From an uncultured Desulfotignum sp. (GTDB lineage Bacteria; Desulfobacterota; Desulfobacteria; Desulfobacterales; Desulfobacteraceae): a stretch of 12,793 nucleotides of DNA. Position 1 is the stretch's first letter. Each line of letters begins with the position of its first letter. The position numbers and the translations under genes were made by a program. Below are positions 1 to 5,554 of this stretch, piece after piece. Location of the stretch: contig CALGAJ010000297.1 of NCBI GenBank assembly GCA_937951975.1, positions 1 through 12,793 on the forward strand. The letters are read 5' to 3'. The notes beneath the pieces were generated by a model that was not told the origin of the DNA, did no database searches, and saw nothing but the letters and a program-made list of their open reading frames with translations.

Positions 1-1
1 C

Positions 2-454
2 GAAGTGACGGCAAATCGCCTCAGAAATCTGGCAACCCTGATTGCGCCTTTTAAACAGGATATCGACATCCGGTTACAGGTGACCACGGGCAGGCGGTTT
101 CTGGAAGTGACCCGCATGGTATTGTCCGATGCAGTTGATCTGGTGATCAAGCCGTCTGAAAAAGTCGGATACAGGTCCGTTCTGGCGGCAGTGGATATTG
201 ACCCGGCCGATTCGAAGCCCTCAGCCCATGATCTCAACCGCACCATCCTGGAGCTGGCCGGGTCAATCGCTCTGCTCGACCATGCAGTTTTGCACCTGGC
301 CCATGCCTGGGACCCATCTGCGGAACAAACCTTTCTGATACAAAAAGGGATCTCCGGCCTGATCATCGGCAACACGGCGGAAGCGGTCTTTCAACAGCTG
401 ATGTGTTCAATACTTGCCGTCAAACCATTTGGATTCAAGACACCGGTCAAATGA
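2..454 (+). CDS. UspE-like universal stress protein, C-terminal part, internally shortened
   Basis: The frame is open to the left edge, so the gene starts outside the window; the GTG at position 5 lies in the middle of a domain and is not a credible start. The visible 150 codons match tandem-domain (UspE-like) universal stress proteins, cytoplasmic nucleotide-binding stress-survival proteins. First comes the end of domain 1 (FLEVTRMVLSDAVDLVIKPS), then the first strand of domain 2 (VLAAVDIDP), and last the phosphate-binding glycine signature and final strand (GLIIGNTAE ... SILAVKPFGF). Oddities: in the family about 35 residues (the LLRKCPCPVW region) separate the 'DLVIKPSEK' and 'VLAAVD' elements, and about 65 residues separate 'HAWD' from the GTxxRTGI-GNTAE signature. 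Both stretches are missing here, though the frame is kept. The fold is probably incomplete, so this may be a decaying gene. Family assignment is confident; function is doubtful. Confidence 0.75.
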   Translation, partial: EVTANRLRNLATLIAPFKQDIDIRLQVTTGRRFLEVTRMVLSDAVDLVIKPSEKVGYRSVLAAVDIDPADSKPSAHDLNRTILELAGSIALLDHAVLHLAHAWDPSAEQTFLIQKGISGLIIGNTAEAVFQQLMCSILAVKPFGFKTPVK

Positions 455-470
455 AGATTGTTGAACGCCG

Positions 471-490
471 GCAGGGCGGTTTTGCCTGTT
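471..490 (+). terminator. possible weak intrinsic terminator after the stress gene
   Basis: Seventeen bases after the stress-gene stop, CAGGGC and GCCTG can pair around a short GGTTTT loop with one bulged base, followed by TTTT. The stem is short and the T run has only four residues, so termination would be weak. It is the only hairpin with a T run seen between this gene and the next. Confidence 0.25.
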
Positions 491-593
491 TTCAGAAGTC
501 CGTGTCTTTCCGCATTTCGTTTTTCCAAGCGGTCACTCTAATGAAGAAAAGAGAAGGCTGCGAACAAGGTATAAACCAATAAAAAAAGAAAAA

Positions 594-622
594 GGATTAT
601 AAACGCATCGGGCACCTATAAT
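594..622 (+). promoter_or_regulatory. candidate promoter for the rnk-like gene
   Basis: A perfect -10 hexamer TATAAT lies at 617-622. The hexamer 17 bp upstream (GGATTA, 594-599) is a poor -35 match. Transcription would begin near 629, leaving a leader of about 47 nt before the ATG at 676. The AT-rich stretch at 575-600 just upstream could help as an UP-like element. The call rests on the -10 element alone. Confidence 0.4.
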
Positions 623-675
623 GTTTCAGAAATTTGAATGGTTTCAACACCCTTATATACAAAGGCGTCAAAGAT

Positions 676-1092
676 ATGAAAGACCGCACCATTTACATTA
701 CCAGGTTTGACCTTGAACGACTTGAGGATCTGCTTGCTGCAGCCCGTGAATTCAACTATCGGGATCGAGATGATATAGAGGAACTCGAAGAGGAACTCCA
801 GGAGAGCAAGCTGGTTGATTCCAGGAACGTTCCGGCAAATGTCGTCACCATGAACTCCCGGGTGCGATTGGTCGATGTTGACAAAAAAAAGCCCATGGTT
901 TTCACTCTGACTTTTCCACGAGATGCCGACATTGAAGCCGATAAGCTGTCTGTTTTGTCTCCGGTCGGAACAGCCATCCTCGGACACTCGGAGGGAGAGA
1001 TTATTGAATGGCATGTTCCGGCCGGAATCCGGCGGTTTAAAATTGAAAAGGTGCTGTATCAGCCCGAAGCTGCGGGCGATTATCATCTATAG
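676..1092 (+). CDS. rnk: Rnk-type nucleoside diphosphate kinase regulator (GreA/GreB fold)
   Basis: A 138-residue cytoplasmic protein with the layout of Rnk: a short charged helical N-terminal region (about residues 1-45, rich in Glu/Arg) and a C-terminal FKBP-like GreA/GreB domain. Recognisable signatures are VVTMNSRV at the domain entry, LSVLSPVGTAILG in the middle, and the C-terminus YQPEAAGDYHL, nearly the same as the end of E. coli Rnk (136 aa). Rnk binds RNA polymerase near the secondary channel without the transcript-cleaving coiled coil of Gre factors; its name comes from a genetic effect on nucleoside diphosphate kinase. I chose the ATG at 676 because AAAGGCG lies 8 nt upstream and the family begins here; an in-frame TTG at 634 would add 14 unrelated residues. 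It seems to be a single-gene unit. Confidence 0.88.
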   Translation: MKDRTIYITRFDLERLEDLLAAAREFNYRDRDDIEELEEELQESKLVDSRNVPANVVTMNSRVRLVDVDKKKPMVFTLTFPRDADIEADKLSVLSPVGTAILGHSEGEIIEWHVPAGIRRFKIEKVLYQPEAAGDYHL

Positions 1093-1129
1093 AGGTCATA
1101 TGTGTAAGCCCCGCGTTCTTTTTTGCTTT

Positions 1130-1252
1130 TCAGGGGGCAAAGGGTGTTCCGTGGCAGTCGGCACACTCCACCTCAACACCGGCAAGGGTGGTGGTACCGA
1201 TAGTGCCATTGCCGTGCATGGAATTTATTGTATGGCAATCTTGTTCAAATGC
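1130..1252 (-). pseudogene. C-terminal remnant of a multihaem cytochrome c
   Basis: Translating the minus strand directly after the TGA stop of the DUF2238-like gene gives 40 further sense codons and then TGA. This stretch contains DCHTINSMHGNG and, near the end, the complete haem c motif CADCH in VECADCHGTPFAP. The spacing of CH-rich segments and the 'CHGT' tail are typical of periplasmic multihaem cytochromes of sulfate- and metal-reducing bacteria. The first CH (EQDCH) lacks the first Cys of a CxxCH motif. There is no start codon with a ribosome site and no signal peptide; one ATG lies inside the fragment. I read it as the stranded 3' end of a cytochrome gene whose front was lost. It happens to lie in the same frame as the upstream gene. 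Chance similarity is unlikely but possible for so short a piece. Confidence 0.6.
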
Positions 1253-1966
1253 TCAGCCCTTATTAAAGATCCCTGGATTTTTCCCAATAAATTTTTGAAT
1301 CCAATCCTTTACAAAAAATGTCTGCTGTCGTTTCTTGTACCACCATCCCATAAAGCTGATGATAAATGCGCCAAGCGCATTTACAATCATATCCCACATG
1401 GTGTCGGCAAGGCCGGAAGGATCACCTAACATTGGTTTTTGCATGTTAAATCCAAATAGCTGATCCATGGAAAATTCAAAGATTTCCCAAAAAGTTCCAA
1501 TGGCAACGGCAAATAAAAACGCAAATAAGGATATGAAAATGGGTGTCATATGCAGTTCCACCCCTTTGCTTTCATTCAAAAGATAGACCAGAAGAAACCC
1601 CACGATTCCCATCAACAGGCCTGCCGATGTATGAAGTGCAATGTCCCACCACCAGAACCTGTGGTAGAAACTCTGAATTTCGCCCAGGTACAACGACGCA
1701 AGTATGAAAATAACAGCCGTAATATGAAACTCGGCTGGAATTTCCATTTCCATTTTATGGCGAAAAACAACCGGCAAAAGCAGGGTCGCAATAATAAGGG
1801 TTGCCAGAAATGCCGAAAGCCAACGCCGGTCGACCAGAAGAAGGATCCATTCCACCACCATCAACAAAAGCAGTAGCAGCACTAGGATGCGGTGGGCACG
1901 ATTTGTTACAGGGCTTGCAACCTCCCCAAAGGATGGGGTATCATTGGGTTTGTCAAATTCCTTCAT
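1253..1966 (-). CDS. YjdF/DUF2238-like integral membrane protein
   Basis: A 237-residue protein with a short hydrophilic N-terminus (about 1-25) and six hydrophobic segments, near residues 26-45, 48-68, 82-98, 106-130, 140-168 and 188-210, then a basic tail. Polar residues inside the membrane segments are characteristic: His112 in WWDIALH, Glu161 and Glu164 in FWEIFEFSMDQLFG, and Asp192 in MWDMIVN. This pattern fits the YjdF/DUF2238 family, membrane proteins of unknown function; the buried H/E/D residues suggest a metal site or proton path, which is inference. No strong Shine-Dalgarno precedes the ATG. Its stop is followed in the same frame by a cytochrome remnant, so the C-terminal end could have been set by a rearrangement. 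It is the last intact gene of the minus-strand run. Confidence 0.7.
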   Translation of the reverse strand: MKEFDKPNDTPSFGEVASPVTNRAHRILVLLLLLLMVVEWILLLVDRRWLSAFLATLIIATLLLPVVFRHKMEMEIPAEFHITAVIFILASLYLGEIQSFYHRFWWWDIALHTSAGLLMGIVGFLLVYLLNESKGVELHMTPIFISLFAFLFAVAIGTFWEIFEFSMDQLFGFNMQKPMLGDPSGLADTMWDMIVNALGAFIISFMGWWYKKRQQTFFVKDWIQKFIGKNPGIFNKG

Positions 1967-2056
1967 GCTTTGATCTATTATCCAAAAAGCGCGAACAAAT
2001 CAATACGCTCTCTAAACACATCGCTTTCTTCTCTTTTGATGATTATTCTGTCGGTA

Positions 2057-2085
2057 TTTATCTTTTTTTCCATTTCAAAAATCAA
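2057..2085 (-). promoter_or_regulatory. weak candidate promoter for the DUF2238-like gene
   Basis: On the minus strand TTGATT (2080-2085) and GATAAA (2057-2062) are separated by 17 bp, each matching 4 of 6 consensus bases, in an AT-rich stretch about 90 bp before the ATG. A TATAAT at 2085-2090 overlaps it but has no fitting -35. Either could give this gene its own transcript, separate from the broken gene upstream. Confidence 0.25.
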
Positions 2086-2095
2086 TTATAGCGAC

Positions 2096-2380
2096 TCATG
2101 GTTCTTGGTTTTTCTGAAAATCGACACGATTCTCGGGAAAAGACTCCATCGAGATCATCAGTGCAATTTCCCGGTCGTAATCGATCTGGGTGAACCCCGG
2201 GCCAGCATTTTAAGGTTCAGCTCTTTTATATGGTTGAAAAAGCGGCAGCATGGTCTGGGAGAATCCACCCTCAACCAGGTTTTTCATCAACGCGTTGCCG
2301 ATGCTGCCGGTTTTTTCACTGGCACCGACCACTGCCACCCGGCGGGGTTTAAAAATACGTTCCAGATTATATTGACTCAT
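2096..2380 (-). pseudogene. collapsed ADP-forming acyl-CoA synthetase / GNAT acetyltransferase gene
   Basis: A good ribosome site (GAGGAG at 2388-2393, 7 nt spacer) leads into ATG and 56 codons carrying the CoA-binding Rossmann start of the ADP-forming acyl-CoA synthetase family: IFKPRRVAVVGASEKTGSIG followed by NALMKNLVEGGF. After about residue 42 the similarity fades and TAA ends the frame. In the same frame, directly beyond that stop, 37 codons contain GFTQIDYDREIALM, a hallmark of the C-terminal GNAT domain of the large protein acetyltransferases (Pat/YfiQ type). An intact protein of this kind has roughly 700-900 residues, with the CoA-ligase and ATP-grasp domains in between. Only the two ends remain, which points to one large internal deletion. 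In the family this enzyme acetylates lysines, for example in acyl-CoA synthetases. The product here would be non-functional. Confidence 0.75.
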
Positions 2381-2418
2381 GACGATGCTCCTCTATACGG
2401 ATTGGATTTGTGCCGGCC

Positions 2419-2982
2419 TTATTTGCGTTTGTTGATCGCCCGCCACCCGCCAATCGGCGAATAAACCGGCCGATAAATTTTGCTCATATCCCGGGCCTGC
2501 TCGATAACATAGAACAGTTTCGGGTCAATTTGTTGAACCTCAGGCAGTATCCATTTAAGGTCCCGACGCCGGCAGGCAATATAAAGCTCATTGACCGGTC
2601 CATGCTTTCCCTCTCCCTGGAAAACGGTGACCGGCTGGCCCTTTTCTCTTAAATGCGCTGCAATGGCAGGGCCTGCAGACGGGGTGATAATTCTGAGGAT
2701 TGTCTTTCCAAAGGCCAGTTTACGTTCCACAATGATTCCCACCACATTGCCGGTGGCAAACCCGAACGCATAAAAAAGGACCAATAGCGGTTTGTCAGAT
2801 ATCTGATTGATCACCGTGCTGGCAACCGTCACCCAGATGATGATTTCAAAAACCGCCAGAAAAAATGCGATGGTGGACCGCCCCTGAACAGTAACGATCG
2901 TTCGGATGGTGCCGATGGACACGTCACAGATTCGGGCCAAAAAAATGATGACTCCGGTCAAAAGAATGTGTGGATCAAACAT
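2419..2982 (-). CDS. UPF0316 / DUF2179-type membrane protein
   Basis: A 187-residue protein that matches the UPF0316 family. The N-terminal half has three hydrophobic segments with the family motifs ARICDVSIGTIRTI and VFEIIIWV, then YAFGFATGNVVGIIVERKLA. The C-terminal half (about residues 95-170) is a soluble DUF2179-like domain with GQPVTVFQGEGKHGPV and a RRRDL segment. Its function is unknown; the soluble domain is thought to bind a small ligand or partner at the inner face of the membrane. I chose the ATG at 2982 because GGGGGAGG lies 6 nt upstream (2989-2996); a farther in-frame ATG at 3021 would bury that site inside the coding region and add 13 residues. It sits 74 bp after the EamA gene and 38 bp before the collapsed acetyltransferase gene on the same strand, so all three may have been cotranscribed. 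Confidence 0.82.
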   Translation of the reverse strand: MFDPHILLTGVIIFLARICDVSIGTIRTIVTVQGRSTIAFFLAVFEIIIWVTVASTVINQISDKPLLVLFYAFGFATGNVVGIIVERKLAFGKTILRIITPSAGPAIAAHLREKGQPVTVFQGEGKHGPVNELYIACRRRDLKWILPEVQQIDPKLFYVIEQARDMSKIYRPVYSPIGGWRAINKRK

Positions 2983-3056
2983 AATATGCCTCCCCCAAGA
3001 CAGGATGTGAACGATTACCAATCATTCCGTTAACTTGATAAGATTGATGCCGATGG

Positions 3057-3971
3057 TTACCTGAATGCAAATATCATTCCCAATATATGGATTAAAATAA
3101 TTGACAATTTTTCCCGAAAAACAGCCAAAATCAATGCCATCAGTCCCAACATCACGCCTGTTATTTTCATTCGGTTGAATTTTTCCCCATATATCAAACT
3201 GGTCAAAAGCACCCCTCCCAACAATGCGATGGAAGCGCTCAGGGGAAAGACGATCGTGGATGGCAGGCTCATGGCACCTAACAGCAGAATTACCCCGAGG
3301 CTGTTGCAGATCCCTGTCACAGCTCCGGCTTTCAACTCACTTCGTTGTAATGCCAGCCTTCTCTGGGTCGTATAGATAACGAACAAAACCGTGCTTGCAC
3401 CGCTCAGATATACAATAAATGTCAGTCCGGCCGTATTGGCATCCGTGAACAGGGCATACTTGATTTTATTACCCAGCAAAAACAACCCCTGCCCAAAAAA
3501 TATTCCAAGAAGCATCAGGACATGCCGTGTATGCCGCCCTTTGGATACCTCCCCGGTATTTCCCATTCCCCGGGCAAACGCCAGCAACATCAGGATAAAC
3601 AGACCGACAATAATCGGATCCAGCCACAGTAATCTCTCATCGATTATAAACGGCGAAATGAAGATCGGCACCAGCAATCCCAGATTCAACACCGTCCAAC
3701 TCACCGATGCCGGCCCAAGACGGTTGGCTTGCATGATAAAATAAATAGCCAGATCAAATAAAAGACCCATGGCGATACCCAGCAGCCATAATTTTGGGTC
3801 AAGCCATGTCGTGGTTTCGAAAAAAGACTTGATCCCGGCAAAAACGCCTCCGGTGACAGCAAAGACAAGAATAAAACCGCCTGACCGGCATTGCCAACGC
3901 TCTGCCATTTTGTACCCCAGCCCTGCCCCGGCAAAGGCAATCCCTGAAAAAATCGATAAAAGAATCGTCAC
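3057..3971 (-). CDS. EamA/DMT-superfamily transporter
   Basis: A 304-residue, strongly hydrophobic protein with about ten transmembrane segments in two related halves (about 1-140 and 150-290), the architecture of EamA-type drug/metabolite exporters of the inner membrane. The first half ends its repeat with ANRLGPASVSWTVLNLGLLVP and the second with AMSLPSTIVFPLSASIALLGGVL, equivalent positions of the repeated fold. DLAIYFIMQANRLG is typical of the family. The substrate cannot be predicted. The start is GTG at 3971, preceded by AAGGG at 3979-3983; no ATG fits better. It heads the minus-strand run and is divergent from the NCS2 gene across a 245-bp spacer that holds candidate promoters for both directions. 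Confidence 0.82.
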   Translation of the reverse strand: MTILLSIFSGIAFAGAGLGYKMAERWQCRSGGFILVFAVTGGVFAGIKSFFETTTWLDPKLWLLGIAMGLLFDLAIYFIMQANRLGPASVSWTVLNLGLLVPIFISPFIIDERLLWLDPIIVGLFILMLLAFARGMGNTGEVSKGRHTRHVLMLLGIFFGQGLFLLGNKIKYALFTDANTAGLTFIVYLSGASTVLFVIYTTQRRLALQRSELKAGAVTGICNSLGVILLLGAMSLPSTIVFPLSASIALLGGVLLTSLIYGEKFNRMKITGVMLGLMALILAVFREKLSIILIHILGMIFAFR

Positions 3972-3999
3972 TGGTATACCCTTTTTGTCTATCGACCCG

Positions 4000-4013
4000 C
4001 ATTCAATCGAATG
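4000..4013. promoter_or_regulatory. 14-bp dyad, possible operator before the EamA gene
   Basis: CATTC-AATC-GAATG is an inverted repeat with 5-bp perfect arms, 28 bp upstream of the GTG of the EamA gene. A -35-like TTGACT on the minus strand at 4040-4045 with TAGCTT 17 bp downstream would place the dyad near the transcript start, a usual place for a repressor site. Short dyads also occur by chance. Confidence 0.2.
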
Positions 4014-4151
4014 ACAAAGCTACATAGGCAGCAAAATTAAGTCAAGAGCAAAAATCCCCGAAAAATACAGATACCGGCAAACTTCTCTCCCTCACAATCC
4101 CTGAAAATAGGCAACCAGGCAACGCGTTCCGTGAATGTGTGTTGACTAGTG

Positions 4152-4179
4152 TTTACTTTAGATGGTTACCTGGTATACT
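4152..4179 (+). promoter_or_regulatory. sigma-70-type promoter for the NCS2 permease
   Basis: TTTACT (4152-4157) and TATACT (4174-4179) are spaced by 16 bp; both hexamers match 4-5 of 6 consensus positions. Transcription would begin near 4186, about 30 nt before the GTG start. A TTGACT at 4142-4147 is a better -35 hexamer but lies 26 bp from the -10, too far to pair with it. Confidence 0.5.
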
Positions 4180-4216
4180 CATCTTTAAAAAAACTTGATC
4201 ATTCTCAGGAGATATC

Positions 4217-5554
4217 GTGAAACAGATTCAAATAAAATATGGCCTGGATGAACGTCCCTCATTGGTTCAAACCCTGATATTTGCAATGCAGTGGCTGGCC
4301 ATTACCATTGCCACGGTGATCATCATCGGTAAGGTGGTGGCTGGATTACATTTTGCCGATTTCGGACAGCAGCTTCTCTACATGCAGAAGCTGTTTTTTG
4401 TCATTGCCGCATCCTTGTTTTTTCAAGTGTTGTGGGGTCACAGGCTGCCGCTTATCACAGGGCCTGCTACCGTTCTTCTGGTGGCCATTCTGGCTGGAAC
4501 CGGCAGGGGCATCGACGCCATATATACAAGCATTGCAGCAGGAGGGGCCTTTCTGGTGCTGCTGAGCGTGACGGGTTTGTTCTCATTTATATCCCGCTAT
4601 TTTACCCCCCGGGTGGTTGCCACCATTCTTATATTGATTGCACTGACCATTACCCCGACCATCTTGAACCTGATCCTCACCCCCACAGCAACTGAAACGC
4701 CATTGACCACCTTAGGGTTTGCCTTTTTCTTTTTCATGGCCATGATCGCAGCCGACCGGCTTCTTCCGGGCATCTGGAAAACCACCATGATCGTCTGGGC
4801 CATTATCGTCGGCACCATGGCCTACTTCTTGGTAGTACCGGCCGAGGTATGGCATGACCGGGGACACCTGGGATGGGTGTCCGGTTTTTTCAATGATTTC
4901 ACCACCCATCCGATCTGGGATCCGGGTCTGCTGATATCGTTTATGATCTGCTTTATCGCCCTTTCCATCAACGATTTAGGTTCCATTCAGGCAGTGGGCC
5001 AGATTGTAAAACCCCCGGACATGAAATCCAGGGTGACCCGTGGCATCACCCTGAGTGGTCTGTCCAACATGCTGGCCGGTTTCTTTGGTGTGATCGGACC
5101 CGTGAATTTTTCCATGAGCGTCGGGATCATCGCAGCCAACGGCAATGCCTCCCGCTTTACCCTGATTCCCACCAGCCTGGCCCTGATGGCCATGGCCTTT
5201 TTACCCGGCGTGGTGGCTTTTATCTGGAATGTGCCGGCCGTTGTGATAGGAACGATCCTTCTTTATATCATGTGCGCGCAGCTTGCGGCCGGCCTGATGA
5301 TGGCCTTTGGTTCCAAAGGGTTTTCTTTCCAGGACGGCCTCACCATTGGAATCCCCATGATGATCAGCATCCTGGTCTCCTATCTACCCCCCCAGGTCAA
5401 GACAACCTTTCCTCCCTTACTGCTGCCGGTGATCGGGAACGGATTTGCCATGGGTGTGCTGGCTGTACTGATCCTGGAACACATCGTTTACCCTGTAAAA
5501 CCTAATACGGTGGCCAGAAAATCGGGAGCAGCCACACAGACACCGCAAAAGTGA
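4217..5554 (+). CDS. NCS2-type (SLC23) nucleobase/anion permease, atypical binding site
   Basis: A 445-residue inner-membrane protein with about 14 hydrophobic segments, the usual size of uracil/xanthine permeases. The N-terminus KYGLDERPSLVQTLIFAMQW matches the family entry, and GHRLPLITGPATVLL fits the TM3 region. Family landmark positions are altered: the TM1 'QH' is Gln25-Trp26; the TM8 glutamate (Glu241 in E. coli UraA) aligns with Asn252 in SINDLGS; the TM10 signature [QEP]-N-x-G-x4-T reads Met300-Ser301-Val-Gly303-x4-Asn308-Gly, followed by ASR as in xanthine permeases. Ligand and proton coupling probably differ from known members. The start is GTG at 4217 with AGGAG 5 nt upstream. Its 3' end overlaps the convergent SLC13 gene by 53 bp. 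Fold is confident, substrate unknown. Confidence 0.78.
   Translation: MKQIQIKYGLDERPSLVQTLIFAMQWLAITIATVIIIGKVVAGLHFADFGQQLLYMQKLFFVIAASLFFQVLWGHRLPLITGPATVLLVAILAGTGRGIDAIYTSIAAGGAFLVLLSVTGLFSFISRYFTPRVVATILILIALTITPTILNLILTPTATETPLTTLGFAFFFFMAMIAADRLLPGIWKTTMIVWAIIVGTMAYFLVVPAEVWHDRGHLGWVSGFFNDFTTHPIWDPGLLISFMICFIALSINDLGSIQAVGQIVKPPDMKSRVTRGITLSGLSNMLAGFFGVIGPVNFSMSVGIIAANGNASRFTLIPTSLALMAMAFLPGVVAFIWNVPAVVIGTILLYIMCAQLAAGLMMAFGSKGFSFQDGLTIGIPMMISILVSYLPPQVKTTFPPLLLPVIGNGFAMGVLAVLILEHIVYPVKPNTVARKSGAATQTPQK

Noticed and set aside
451..582. 43-codon frame whose ATG overlaps the stress-gene stop (ATGA)
   Set aside because: The overlap looks like coupling, but there is no ribosome site, no recognisable motif, and the candidate terminator hairpin lies inside it.
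634..675. TTG start that would lengthen the Rnk-like protein by 14 residues
   Set aside because: The ATG at 676 has a ribosome site and matches the usual N-terminus and length of the family.
1117..1138. GCCCC ... GGGGC pairing as a bidirectional terminator
   Set aside because: Only five base pairs around a loop of more than ten bases, with no T run after the stem on either strand.
1253..1255. TGA of the DUF2238-like gene read as selenocysteine
   Set aside because: No redox motif surrounds the codon, the upstream protein already looks complete, and I see no convincing SECIS hairpin right after it; a cytochrome remnant is simpler.
1892..2464. 190-codon open frame on the plus strand
   Set aside because: It runs opposite three minus-strand units; the minus strand shows recognisable protein motifs and this translation shows none.
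3052..4172. 12-bp exact repeat GATGGTTACCTG at 3052-3063 and 4161-4172 on both sides of the EamA gene
   Set aside because: A window of this size is expected to contain a few 12-bp repeats by chance; there is no integrase or further duplication to support attachment sites.
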